From contig ML213514.1 in assembly GCA_004369045.1 (NCBI GenBank), forward strand, positions 728,596-792,595: 64,000 nt of DNA. Reading direction: 5' to 3'. Position numbers and translations under genes: made by a program. A model generated the notes under the pieces. The model did no database searches. It worked only from the letters and a program-made list of their open reading frames with translations, and had not been told where the DNA came from. Shown one piece after another: positions 20,227-31,933 of the stretch; position 1 is the stretch's first letter, and each line of letters opens with the position of its first letter. The stretch is from Heliocybe sulcata (taxonomy: Eukaryota > Basidiomycota > Agaricomycetes > Gloeophyllales > Gloeophyllaceae).

Positions 20227-23200
20227 ATGGCGCACTCACGACCTGAGCCGATGAATGCTTCGCCGCACCACTCCAAAGTCAAGGTATCCTTGACGATGTC
20301 CGATCCCTTCTACATAGCAGGCGGCGCCATAACGGGGAAGATGGAAGTGGAATGTCGAGCAGACAAAGGACTAGGCTTGGGTGTAATGATGGTAGAGTTA
20401 TTTGCGATAGAAGGTGCGCATGACAATATGTCTACCACTAATGCCTTCAAATAATACGACCTAACAGAACTGACATCTCGGGATCATTCTGCTACATCTA
20501 CCTTCATCCGCAGCAAGAGACTATTCCAAGGCCAAGGACTTCCGCCATCGAACGCTGTTCTTCCCCATCCTCTTCCCGGTGAACCGCCGCTCCCAGCCCA
20601 TTACCACCAAGCTCGGAAAGGAAAGACGACCTACCTTTTCAAATTTCCACTTCCCCAAAGCACGCCCTCATCCATCAGCTTTGGCTCTGGTCTTGCGACG
20701 CTCAGGTACGAAGTCCGAGCGAGTGTAGGGGTAGCGTGGAAAGGTGAGCGGCGGCTCGTCACGGACAAGAAGGACGTGGATGTGGTGGAGGCTTTCGACG
20801 GCGATCCTGAGAGGAGTTCTCCAGAAGCCGTGGTAGTCGGTGAAGGTGGGAAGATATGGGCGCAGGGTCGCATTGCGGGCGGCGTGCTTGTGGCAGGGCA
20901 GGGTGTTTGCATTGAGCTGCAGGTGAAGAACCACTCCCCGAAGAAGGTGCGTCGCTCTACCAGAGTAATAAGCTATTGAACACATCTCATGAATTGATTC
21001 ATAGAACACGGGTCTGTCGATCACACTGACAAGGCATCTGCATCTTCCTAATTTGCCTGCCAATGAGAAGTCACCACTGCAGATATCCGACACCCTCACC
21101 CAGGTGTCCTTCAAGGGCCCAGAGTACATCGCGCAGCCCGGGACAGAAGGTGTCGCCACGCTCGTGTTTGACGTCCCCAAGGACGCACGCAGCTTGAAAG
21201 GCGGGCGGAGAGAGGACGGTGAGGCGGAAGGGACGGGCGGGACGGACCCTCTGTTCGAAGTCCGCGCGGTGGTGGGCATAAAGATTGCGATGGGCATCGG
21301 GAAGTAAGCCACTGGTTCTCTGCATTAAAGGTGTCGGGACTCATTACGTCGCAGCAAGGACATATACATGGAGTTGCCGGTTAATATTGTCCATCCGAAC
21401 GCGTTACCCCCAGAGCCGCTCCTAGATCCCTACGCCCTACCTCCCCCGATTCCCTACGGCCTCCCAGATCCGCCCATGTCGACCATTCCCTACCTAGACC
21501 GCGCGCAGAGCCCGTACGCCTACCCCGCTCTGCCTGTCTCGCCCGCGCCTCCGGTCTCCTATCCCGCTCTGCCTGCATCGCCCGCGCCTCCATTGTGGTA
21601 TCCCCCACACCCGAGCCAGACGCCCATGCCATACCAGTATATGGCAATGTCGCCGGTTCTCGATCGCCAGCAGCACTATTTCTTCCCACCCCAACCTGTG
21701 TTCCCGCCAATTGCAGCGGCGATACCTCCGAGACCCTCGAGCGCGGAGCCCATGCCTTCGCAGGCGCTGTATAATTTGCCGTCTGGGTTGCCTGGAGCTG
21801 CTGTCGCACAGCCGCCGCCTCTGCTACCGCTTAATCTAGTATCACCAGCTGGGGCAGAAATTCCTGCCGTCGTCGATGTTAATATTGATGGGCAGGAAGG
21901 GAAGGGCGACCGTGCGTCGCGGATATCGAGGCATCTAAGGATGTCGTCGAGGCACCGCTCGGTGTCCCCGCAGTCGCATCGGCATCCCTCCCATGCTATT
22001 AGTATCCCGCCGCCCGTCTTATCGCAATGTATGGATCTAGGACACTTATCGCCGACGAGGTCGCCTGCAGAGATACTGTCACCGCGTCCAATGCCGTCAC
22101 CAAAGCAGACCGTCACCATTGATCCGTTCACGCAGCTGAGTCTCAGTAAGAGCGAGAGAGTGGATGCGCTGGAGAAGATGGCGGCGGAGGCGGACGCGAT
22201 GCATAGGGATATGTCTGTGGATGTTCCACAGCTGGGCGAGGCGGTCAAGACACTGCCAGGCCCTCCGGTGCCGACTGGGAAGGAGAGGGTGTTGTCTGCG
22301 ATCGCCGCGTCGAGGCCAAGAGCAGAGGACGTGTTTGCAGTCTTGTCGAATGTGCCGGTTACGCCGGGGACAGAGGAGACCCCGCCTGCCCCGATGTTGC
22401 AAGCCGTTTCCCCAGGAAGGAGTTATAGACTTTTCCAGCCTAACGAGCCGAGCGGGCTGGATGTGCTCGAGCAGAAGTTGTTGGAGCAGGTGGGGACGAG
22501 GAAACCGAAGGAAGAGGAGAAAGAGAGGAGAGCGGATGTGAGAAGTATACTCCCGATTACGATTCCAGCGAGGCAGAGCGATGGGATGGGGGACCCGGTG
22601 AATGACTCGGCCATTTCAAGCTTGACGTTGACCGGTTTTGGAGGGGACTCGGAGGAGCCGACGTACCGTGCACAGCCACTTAGTGGGAAGACGAGTAGGG
22701 AGCTGGGGGAGAGGAAGACTAGCCGGGAACTTGGGGAGAGGAAGGCGAGTCGCGAGCTGGGAGAGCGGAAGAGGAGCCGAGAGATGCGGGACGGCGAACA
22801 GAGTAGTCGAGGGTCGAAGGACAAGGAGAGGAGGAGCGGGAAGAAGAAGGAAAAGGAGAGGGGCGGGAAGGATGGAGATGCGTATAAGCTGAGGAAGGCG
22901 GCGAAGGGGAGGGTGGCAGAGTGGTTGGGACGGATTGATCCTGACGTGCCGCCAATGAGTGAGACGCCCCCGCCGAGTACACCTACGCCCGACCTGCTGC
23001 CTCCTACGGATTTGCCGCTTGCGCTTGCGTCTGCGAAGGTGTCCCCAGTGCTGTCTGCTACTAGCACTTCTGCTGGAAAAGCAGAGGATGCTGTGGCGGA
23101 AGAGAAGGAGAAAGGACCTGAGGACAAGGCGGACTCTCCCGGTGGGAATGAGAGTGATACGACGCAGAAGAACGTCAATGCGTCGCCTAATCCTCGATCA

Positions 23201-23983
23201 TCTGGGTTTGTCCCTGTGGCTACGTACCGCGCCTCGAAGCTCCGCGCTGGAGGTATTATGGCACAAGCACAAGCTCAAGCGGCCACCCCTACTTCCCCGA
23301 CCGCCGACAGCGTAGCTGCTGAGTTGAAGAGAGGCTTATCTCCGAAGCTTCCTAAGAATTGGCCGCCTGTGTCCGATTCTGATGTCAAATATGATGTTCG
23401 CTCCGCTCGCGGTGGGAGGGGAGGGAAGGTCACTGCCATCACACAGCTTTGGACGACGCAGGCTGCTGGAGGTGAAGGGAAGGCGGCCCCTAAACCTGAC
23501 CTTTTGAAACCGAAACGAATGGTGTCCCCGTTGGCTACGTCGATGCCTGCGGCTGTTGTGTCCGGAGGGAAGCCTGAGCCAAAGCCCAAGCCAGCGCTGA
23601 TCAATCGGATAGAGATGCCATCACCCAGGAGTCCCGCCTCGTTGCGCCCCCCGTTTGAAGTGAAGAAGTCTCCCTCCCCTACGTACGAGACCCCAAGCTT
23701 GGGCGACCTTACAGCCCGACGCGCTCGGATGGTCAAGTCCACTTCTGTGCCTGCCATATTGTCCTCTTCACTTGCCAAGCCGACGCTCTCGTCTACTGCC
23801 TCGTTGGTGAAGCCGACGTTCGAGAAGCCCAAGACGCCTATGAAGATACTCCCTACGCTTACCGAGTCAGTCAATCCATCGGAACCGAAGAGCGTGCCCA
23901 AATCAACTCCTGGTGACCTGGCATTCGGACAGGCTCGACTCAGAGATCTAATCAAGAAATACCAAGGGCAAGCTACTTCATGA
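20227..23983 (+). CDS. Arrestin-like protein with a long disordered C-terminal tail
   Basis: Four exons (20227-20413, 20468-20946, 21005-21303, 21355-23983) give 1197 residues. The ATG has an ideal context (ACCATGG). Residues 1 to about 340 form an arrestin-like beta-sandwich pair: KVKVSLTMSDPFYIAGGAIT, GKMEVECRADKGLGLGVMMV, a second half with LQVKNHSPKKNTGLSITLTR, and a closing YMELPVNIVHPNALPPEP. Fungal arrestin-related proteins recruit Rsp5-type ubiquitin ligases to membrane cargo; here VHPNALPPEP is proline-rich but no PPxY motif is evident in what I read. The remaining 850 residues are low-complexity, with proline-rich (PALPASPAPP) and charged parts and a 9-residue repeat at 22691-22795. 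The single 2.6-kb last exon is intron-free. The adaptor role is inferred from fold. Confidence 0.8.
22691..22795 (+). repeat. 27-bp coding minisatellite in the arrestin-like gene
   Basis: Three full copies and one degenerate copy of a 27-bp unit encode TSRELGERK, TSRELGERK, ASRELGERK and RSREMRDG. Synonymous differences between copies show they are older than simple slippage. The region is highly charged and probably coiled or disordered. Confidence 0.85.
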
Positions 23984-24382
23984 CCAATATTGGAGTGTCT
24001 CAGCTCACTTTCCACTGTCTTTATTTTGAGACTGCTTTATATCTTCAACATTGCATTTACTGATACCCTTCGGCTAACCTCAGTATTCGGACATATTTCG
24101 TTTCATCTGACTTATTTGCTACATTTCCTGCCGCATAGGTATACCTTTCCTCACACATATTTATACGAATAACGTAACGACTGTCACGACATCTTTAACG
24201 ACATGAATCTTGCTTTGGTTTGATACATCCGGACTTCGACGGAGGTCTCGTATAAAACAACAAGGCTACTAATATACACAGCGGCAGAGCATATGCTGGG
24301 CGATCCGCCAAGACCAACATAACGTACACATCTGAATAGACATGGATACACAGTCTTCAGTGACTAGCACGCTCCCAAGTAT
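23984..24382. terminator. Convergent 3' region between the arrestin-like and TPR genes
   Basis: Two genes end toward each other here, 400 bp apart, so both 3' UTRs and polyadenylation signals must lie in this AT-rich stretch. No gene is seen; a 60-codon frame at 23990-24172 is hydrophobic and has no support. Confidence 0.4.
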
Positions 24383-26781
24383 TCAAACCCTCTTGACGAT
24401 ATAGCGCTCCCAATTGGGATAGGTGAATGTCTCCGCTTTCATCAACGAGCTCTTACTTTTCAACCAAGCAGGGGGCTTATGCGCGACTTTTTTGTACGAC
24501 GAGGCACGTGCGGGGGTTTGCTCATCGTCTGGCATGTCCACCGTCATCGGTTGCCACACGATCTTGATTCTTCGGTTATCGGCCTCGGTGCGCGCGAAAG
24601 GCAGGGCTCGTGGAGGTTTTGGCCTCGGGATGCGAAGATAATCTGGATATGGTGAGGGAGTGCTGCAGCTGTTGATGGGTACGTGCTGAGATGCAGAAGA
24701 GGAGGAAGATGAAGACGACGAGGCCGAGCATGATGAACCTGCTGGCATGGGTGTGTGATCTGTATCGGCTGATGTCTCCTCGCTCAGATCAGGTGGAGGT
24801 GAGAGGGTGATCAACTCGGCTACGGCTTCTGGGTTGCCAGGTTGCACTTTCAAAGCGGCGCGGAGATCTGACCAGCGAAAGTTATCAACAAAGTCTGAGT
24901 AGACACTAGATGTAACCAGACCTTTGATAGCGTCCTCGACACGGCCCTGCATTGCTCGTGCTTTAGCTCGTCGATAGTAACCCTTGCTACTCTTGTGCTG
25001 TCCCAGGGCAAGATTGCAAGCAATCTCAGCTTCCATCCATCTGCCCCACTAATTCATAAGAAGCACATATACATGTAGACCAATAACTTACTTGTTCATC
25101 TTCAGATACGCAGCCGCAAGATTCAGCTCGTAATGCGGCATCTCCGGCTCGATCTCGTGCGCCGCGTCGTAATGGTGGATAGCTTCCTCGTAGTTGCCCT
25201 TCCTGAAAGCGACGTTTCCCCGCTCCTTCTGCTTCTCCGCTCGCAGATATCGCCACTCCATGAGGTCGCTGATGGTCATCTCAGGATCGATGCCTTCGTC
25301 GCACTCGTCGGGCTCCAAGGCGCTGAAGTCAAGTTCGAGCTCCCAGATATCCTCTTCCTCTTCTGTTTCCCAGCCATAGATACCAGCACCTGCCACGCAG
25401 CTGCGGTCTGAACATCCTCCACACGTCGCACGCGACGGTCACGCACCTCGGCCATCCCATTCACGCTCCTTCCCCGGCCTCACACCGCTCTCCTCCTCGT
25501 CCTCCCTAACAGTCCGCTCGCAGACTTCGCCGAGATGATCCGTCGAGCAGCCGCAATTGCACCACTTAGTGGTCAGCTTCTCGCGGAGAACGAGCCCGTA
25601 TCCCCGCACGTCGAACTCTCGCGCGACGCGCCACAGTGTCTGACACACGCGTTCGTACCCAGTGCGCACCTTCAACCGCCAGTCAGAGTCCCAAACTGCT
25701 CCTCCTGCGCTGCGTTGGTTAGCCACCTTTAGCTCGCACGCATCCTCGAGTGCCTCGAAACCCTCGGTAAGGGGCCCAAGGTGGGGCGGCTTCGCGAACG
25801 CGGGTGCGGGCATTGCCTGTAGCGTGTCAACGTGCGCCTTCAGCGCAGAGTAGTATGGAAGCAGGCGTAGTGAATGCAGGCCACGCTTGCGGCAGATTGG
25901 GACATTGTTCGACATCGCCTAGACACAACTGGGAGGTCATGACGGGTGTATCACATCGAGGAATGAGCGAATACGCACAAAATGCCGCAGAGCGGTGTAT
26001 GACCACAGCACACTCTTCGTAGCCACCCGTTCACCAGACTGCCTCAAATCCATCCCGATGCATGCGCGGAAGAAGTCCTTGACCTCTTCGGAATCCGCAT
26101 TGGTTGCCACCCAGCCCGGCCCACCGACAGTTATGCATCGCAGGACAAACGTAGGTAGGTGGACTAGGGCAACGCTATAAAGGTGCGTAGAGAATAGCCG
26201 TGCGATGTCCTGTTCGTAGCGGATGAGGAGTACTTGCGCGATCGCCTGCTCAAGTTGAGAAACGGCAGTCATAGCCTGCGAGATGGTTCTGTCAAGGTGC
26301 GGGTCGGGATTCCGGTGGTCCTTGCCATGATGATGGTGTCCATTCCCGTTTGATTTCTTCAGCGGCGCGGTCGTAGACCTTTTCTTGACATGAGAGTACT
26401 TTGCGGGCATTGCGGGTGCAAAGATCGGTGAACCGTCCTTCGAAAGTTCCCATAAGTATTGTAACAAGCGCCAATGGACGAAGCTGTACCGGATATGTGG
26501 CACGAACCCGAGTTCTGTATTGGCCTTCCCTGCAGTGGGCAAAGACTGGGTATATGCGCGCGTCCGTCGATCACGCGACTCGCACGATGCACGTCCCAGG
26601 CTTCCTATGGCCAGCAAAGCCTTCGCTGAGAATACCAGTCGTCGACGCCAAGGAGCCCAGGAAAGAGCAGTCCTGGTGTGTAGAGATCCTGTGGGAGAGC
26701 CTGCCTTGCTGTCTGACTGCTGTGAATCAACACCGCCTCGAGGCGCTTAGATGAAGTTAGATCTTCCCGCTTTACCACCAT
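24383..26781 (-). CDS. TPR-repeat protein, function unknown
   Basis: The likely start is at 26781 (MVVKREDLTSSKRLEAVLIH) and the stop at 24383-24385. Readable blocks in order are ARQALPQDLYTPGLLFPGLL, TFEGRFTDLCTRNARKVLSC, DRTISQAMTAVSQLEQAIAQ, RLLPYYSALKAHVDTLQAMP, a cysteine-rich KWCNCGCSTDHLGEVCERTV, then an acidic linker. A TPR unit follows: EKQKERGNVAFRKGNYEEAI, HHYDAAHEIEPEMPHYELNL and GYYRRAKARAMQGRVEDAIK. The tail has a poly-serine run and a basic end. Such TPR triplets usually bind chaperone or complex partners, and the cysteine cluster could be a small zinc site, but I cannot name the family. The join at 25449-25405 links the two halves in frame, arguing for one gene. Frame changes near 26350 mean one N-terminal intron is not resolved. 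Confidence 0.65.
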
Positions 26782-27472
26782 GATATAAACGCGCAAAGGG
26801 CAAGAATGCTCCTAGGTTGTGGTGACCGTCACTGAAGGCAGTGACTACCTCATAACCGAAACACAAGCCAAGTCTAAAGTGAAAGACAGCTCGGTTATCA
26901 ACACTACTAGTAGGTACATTCCTACGTCTATCAAGAAGGGATAACAATTTCGACAGAGCACAACGGACGCGGACGTCGCTGGTTGCTTGAAAGCGGGGGT
27001 GAATGCTCGAGGAGGACGAGTATGCAGCGGTATTCACAGGTGCCCAACGTCACTTTCGTAGGACAGTTAATACGTCCAGGTGAGCTCAGTTCAAAACTGT
27101 GAAACCGAAATTCTGACAGTGATAAATCTCAGGCAGGTCATCTGAACAGAAATCGCTTTTGCAAAAGTCAATCCCGATAGAAGAATAATGGAGGGAATGG
27201 TTTTTGCAGTGTCACCACAGAGAACCTGAGTACTGTATCCCAGCCTAGCGCATGTTCTTGACAGTAAACTCGACGTTCGCTGTTGCGTTCCAGCAGTTTG
27301 CTGTCCAAGGCTAGCAGCGTTGATGTTTTGAATACCGCTGTCATGAGCTCCACTGGCGCCCGGTGGGCAGACTCGTGAAGTGAAGCTGGCCGTCGATGGC
27401 TGTCCTTCCCCCCGTCCTCCCGAGGATTCTGATGGACTACCATCTCTCGAGCTCGATGTCTTGATACAAAAA
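26782..27472. other. Intergenic, no gene recognised
   Basis: This 0.7-kb stretch holds the promoter of the TPR gene and the upstream side of the BTB array. Frames of about 90-150 codons on the minus strand (27091-27543) have no domain and overlap the start of the first BTB copy. Confidence 0.35.
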
Positions 27473-28640
27473 TGGGGCATCTCCATTACATCAGTCCGTC
27501 CTTTGCAGCGACGTCTCCGATGCCGGTCCCGGTATCCTCGCATCGACCGTCAGTCCATCCTACGCAAGAGCCACCAGCCTCCCGTTTGCATTTACCCTCC
27601 GCGTTCTTCGCACCTCCGCAAATATCTGACCCCGTCAGCGAGAACACGAGCGCTGCGATTGCAACGCTGGAATCATGACATTCAGGGTATGAAGATCCCT
27701 CTGTCGTGCTCACGTCATCATTTATGCACCTGTTACGTAGGTCGAGAGGAAGGTATACACCGCTTTGTCCTCGAACAGGACTCGGCCATGTTTATGAACA
27801 CAATACTCAATCACTATGATAAACGATATCTCAGGAGCATCGTCTCTCTTTTGGGCTGTCCTGCTCCGTAGACATGCTGTATCTTCCGTGAGTGCCTAAT
27901 CCCACTATTATCTGTGTAACCTGACTCAATAATGCAACATCCAGCCCATTCGCACGGACAGTGCTAAGAGGCTGGACCAATGGGCGTCCGTCCTCGTGCT
28001 CTCCCCTCAGGGGGGCTTCGACACCTCAGGACGCTCCCCATCTAAGAAGTGGACCGCTTGGCGTCGTCAGTCAATAAGATTGTCTTGACGCACCTGTTCA
28101 ATATCAAGGAGTCGCTGCTGTATGCGTATAAAAAGCTCTCCTGCAGGAACCGTTGTCCATCGAAGAGGCCGAGCGTATGGGCGCGGAGGACACTGTTAAA
28201 ATTGTAATCGCCTGGGAGAAGAGGACAGACCAGAAGGAGGAGCCGTCAGTCACTGCTATAGTCAAGGCGAAGTGTAGATCCCGCGACAGAGAGGAGAGCA
28301 GTCATGGTCTGTCCGGAGAGGACAAGGGGTCCGAATAATGTATGAGGGCGCAGGTAGCGCTCGTGAGGACCAGACTCCTCACCTTAAGACTGCCGCCTGG
28401 ATTGGTGATGATGAAGACCGTCGGCCGAGTAGCCCGTACAAATCTTCACGGACAGGTGCGCTGTGCACGGAAGACATGAGTCAGAAGAGGCCGGCTCAGG
28501 AAGATATGGGGGCTGGCGACTCCCCAGTTCATTTAGAAGGCGATGACAATGATAGGCTGCAGAAACCCGTCAAATCCGAACGAACAGAGACGGATGCCGA
28601 GATAGCAAGACTCGCAGAGATTGACTCGGAATTCGGATGA
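27473..28640 (+). pseudogene. Decayed BTB/POZ-domain gene, first of three tandem copies
   Basis: This copy keeps the layout of the two intact BTB genes downstream. A proline/serine-rich N-terminus (FAATSPMPVPVSSHRPSVHP) starts at 27473. After a probable intron, GREEGIHRFVLEQDSAMF at about 27740 parallels VEKTLFRVHRFFFQRDSALF. Next come VDMLYLP and an intron starting GTGAGT, paralleling LDVLYP-N. AKRLDQWASVLVLS parallels LEEWTSILALAS; EVDRLASSVNKIVLTHLFNI parallels ASPIDKVILGHKYDI; EPLSIEEAERMGAEDTVKIV parallels DPISDVEAEQLGAKDVARV. Between these blocks the frame shifts several times, and a stop precedes EVDRLASS (near 28048). An acidic tail runs to 28640. It is most probably a pseudogene, though unusual splicing could rescue part of it. 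Confidence 0.6.
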
Positions 28641-29454
28641 CAACCCTCGAAGCCTCAAGCAGTTCCCTGGAACGCGATGAAGCTATAGGCAGGTTACGGG
28701 TCATCATTACATTTTCTAGAGTCCTCTACTGATTGCGTCTAAATAGACGAAGTACATGAAGTCGCCTTCAGGTCACTATTACTCATAAACTGTCCAAAAG
28801 ACGAGGCAGTGTTATTGCACAACAATGCTCTGCTTCAAGGGCTTGGGTAGAGCAACCCTTTGTTCGTCTGTTCATTGGACATTGTCGGACTCGAATTGTT
28901 CAACTCCGTGCCTGCGTTGCAATTTTCTCGCAGCACTGTCAGGCTATCCAGGGTCAGGCTGAATTGAACATGAAGTGATCGTGCTCTCTTGCTCAGCATG
29001 CCCATCTCCTATACAATATATGAAGCGCGGACGGACGCATCTTATGTTCTACAGCATAAGGATCTGAGTGATATTTTTTGATGTCCTTGTGGTAAGGCCT
29101 ACGCCACGTCCTGTGTGCTCAGCCGCTGATGAAGGTATCGGCAATTCCTGGTATGTCATGATGTTGACTATCTTCACAGCATCCCTGGGAGCGATCACTG
29201 GAGCAGTGTGTACAGCTGCTGTGCTTGGTTATCGATTGGGATTGCCGTGCAACGCCAGCTGTATCAGTGCCCAAGAAGCGGTCCAGAACCTCCATTATCG
29301 TACGGGCGCTCCGCTCCCGTATTGAGTCAGGAAGTCAGAAGGTCACCATGCTTTCAACCCAAGGACTGCATATATACCCTCTCGTCTTCCAGCACTCGAC
29401 ATCACCCGGTTCTACCGTCCAAGTCTCTCGAACACATAGCGTCATCGCATCAAT
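28641..29454. other. Spacer between BTB copies 1 and 2, with promoter of copy 2
   Basis: No gene is recognised. The last 270 bp hold a promoter block that is duplicated in front of BTB copy 3 (see the next entry). Confidence 0.45.
29180..29380 (+). promoter_or_regulatory. Promoter block of BTB copy 2, duplicated at copy 3
   Basis: About 200 bp here (from CATCCCTGGGAGCG to GGACTGCATATATACC) align with 31619-31820 at roughly 80% identity by eye. The block ends in a TATATA box at 29371, 84 bp upstream of the ATG. Shared stretches include ATTGAGTCAGGAAGTCAGAA or near matches. The paralogues therefore inherited their promoter. Confidence 0.65.
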
Positions 29455-31243
29455 ATGATACTAAGAGAATCGATGTCGACTACTGCGACATCTCTGACGG
29501 GAACTCAATCCTCAGCAGTGCTCAGTCGATCCCCATCGACAGTAACTACTGTCAGTCTCTCCTCTACTGCCAAGTATCACCTCAGCACTCCGTCTGACCA
29601 TGGTGCACCTGCTTTCCATACAATTGATCAGGATGGGTTCTCTTCAGTTTACGATCTGCATACCCCAATGATCTCTCCCGAGCAGACACAGTCCGTCCTC
29701 GACGCCTATGATCCAGACCAGCGGTCGAACGACTATCCCTCGAGGCCACCTTCACCACTACTCCATATCCACGAAGGGCTTGAGCTTTCCACGCGCTCAT
29801 CTTCGCCATTGCGACTCTCTGCCTCGGTTTTCACAGATGCCAAGAAGCACGGCCGCTTCTTCTTCGACGATGGCACGGTGACAATGATGGTACACAGTAC
29901 GAACTTTGCCTGACCAAAGCCTTATCTAACCCATCATGTCGTAGGTCGAGAAGACACTCTTCAGAGTCCACCGCTTCTTCTTCCAGCGCGACTCAGCTTT
30001 GTTCAGGGAGCAGCTTCTCGTGCATCCCAAAGTGCGCTCTGGAGAGTCCGTGGTTGAGCTCAAGGATTGCACTGCCCTCGATTTGGAGCGCTTTCTAGAT
30101 GTCTTGTATCCCAAGTGAGCCTTTGAGGTTCCTGCTGGGATTTGTGCTGACACATATTCCTCTTAGTGATTTCAATCGGCGTACGACTGCGACGCTGGAA
30201 GAATGGACATCCATCCTGGCACTTGCGAGCCACTGGGGCTTCGAATCTCTCCGTCGCCTCGCGGTCGGGAATGTATTCCCTCTGGCGTCTCCTATCGATA
30301 AAGTCATCCTTGGTCATAAATATGATATAGAAGACTGGCTAGCGGACTCCTATCTTCATATATGCCTGCGGCCTGACCCCATCTCTGATGTCGAAGCGGA
30401 GCAGCTTGGGGCGAAGGATGTGGCGAGAGTCTCGAGGGTACGGGAGAGGATATGGAGGGAACACCTGTTGACCTCAGATCTCAACGCGATGAGGAAGCTT
30501 GTCGAGAAGGAGTTTCAGGTGCTGCGAGAAGCTACAAGAGAAGATGATTCTGTGGAGGATAGGCCACCTCAGGAACATGCCGGCGACGCTGTGGCGCAAG
30601 AGGAAACCTCGCGCGGAGACGAATCACAGCAAGGCGGGTCAGTTGTCGCGCGAGGCATCGAAGATAGTGTTCCAGACACGGGCCCTAATCCGATCAACAG
30701 TAAAGCGGTGCCGAGCGACTCGCATACGGGACATCCTTCGGAATCAACATCTGAAGTGGTTCCGGTGGATGAACCGGGTTCGAGGGCCAGCACTCACGAA
30801 GAGGAAGACCCGGTTCGCGTCTCTAGGGATCCCGTAAATTTACACCTTTCGTCGCAGGCACCCTGGCATAATGGCAGTCACGGTACGCGTCAGACTGGAG
30901 GTTCTGGTAGCAGCAGCTCAAGTAATAGACGGGAATGGGGAAGCTGGAGCCATGTCAGTTCAGGTAAGTCTGCGGGCTCGAATCCGGCAGGCAAAGGCGA
31001 ATGAACTTGCTCACCTGTGGATGATATCGTTTGAACAATGCAGAGGATTCTTCGCCGTCGGCTGCTGTAGGAGTCACTGAGTTCATTTCTGACTTGGATC
31101 TCAAGGAGACAAGACGAGATGACGACAGCGTTGGTGACCATCCGAGATCGAAAGGGAAAAATCGCGAGACGGGGCAGAAAAGAGCGAAGGAGGAGATTAA
31201 AAACAGGAAGAACAAGGGGAAAAGAGTACTTACGCTAGAATGA
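29455..31243 (+). CDS. BTB/POZ-domain protein, tandem copy 2
   Basis: Exons 29455-29889, 29945-30114, 30167-30990 and 31044-31243 give 542 residues, the same length as copy 3. The N-terminal 135 residues are serine/proline-rich. The BTB core follows: FFFDDGTVTMMVEKTLFRVH, RFFFQRDSALFREQLLVHPK, VVELKDCTALDLERFLDVLY, TLEEWTSILALASHWGFESL. After it come the conserved helices ASPIDKVILGHKYDIEDWLA and DVEAEQLGAKDVARVSRVRE. The tail is acidic and ends in the basic QKRAKEEIKNRKNKGKRVL. In basidiomycetes this domain type is expanded; other BTB proteins serve as cullin-3 adaptors or dimerising regulators, but the role here is unknown. The last intron uses a GC donor at 30991 (GGCAG then GCAAAG); copy 3 has GTAAGA at the same point. 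A second ATG at 29473 is possible. Confidence 0.82.
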
Positions 31244-31618
31244 GTAGCACTGACTAGTGGGATGAGCGGAGTGCAGGCACTGGTAAGGCTTCCCGCCGCG
31301 ATGATTGGTTAACACAAGATGAGCATTGCTCGAGTATATATGATGGCATGTCATGAGATAGATCACAACCATCTGTCTCTTGAGCGCTGCAGACAGCTGA
31401 CCTACTCGTATAGGTATTATATGCAGGATCACGATGGGGGCATTTCTGTTGAGTCTCTCACTTGGGACGGTCTGAGGTGCTTGAGGATTCTATAACTCAT
31501 GATCTTTCGCCCTCATTTTGGGCGCCAGGCTCATTTATTATAGATCTGCGATTGCGACGCCTGCTCTCAAGGGACCTTGGGGTAACCTGCTAACGCAGGG
31601 AACTGTCTACGTACACAG
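31244..31618. other. Spacer between BTB copies 2 and 3
   Basis: No gene or repeat is recognised apart from the start of the duplicated promoter block at about 31619. Confidence 0.4.
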
Positions 31619-31820
31619 CATCTCTGGGAATGCTCGCTCAAGAAGTGCGTGCAGTTGCTGTGCTTGTTAAGTATCAGTTGGGATTATCGCGCGACACCAG
31701 CTGTACAGGCGCCCAAGAAGCGATCCAGAAACTCCCTTATTGTCCGGGCGCTCCGTGTCCCTATTGAATCAGGAAGTCAGAAGGTTACCATGCTTTTAAC
31801 ACGAGGACTGCATATATACC
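31619..31820 (+). promoter_or_regulatory. Promoter block of BTB copy 3
   Basis: This is the paralogue of 29180-29380, containing the same succession of motifs and a TATATA box at 31813-31818, 121 bp before the ATG of copy 3. The spacing between the two blocks (about 2.44 kb) equals the tandem unit length. Confidence 0.65.
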
Positions 31821-31933
31821 GTGACACATGGGGGTGCCTTATTATCATCGTCTTCCACTGCTGCACAGTATAACAGAACATCTCCATCCCCCCATCTCCG
31901 GGCGTAGATACTTGAGGTGTCCCCAGCACTGCG

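Noticed and set aside
22423-23178. Long antisense frame of 251 codons opposite the arrestin-like tail
   Set aside because: It is serine/phenylalanine-rich and mirrors the charged repeat-rich sense strand; a compositional shadow.
30963-30990. GT donor at 30963 as the true end of exon 3 in BTB copy 2
   Set aside because: It would truncate the protein after a few codons, whereas the GC donor at 30991 keeps alignment with the paralogue over the whole tail; kept only as an alternative.
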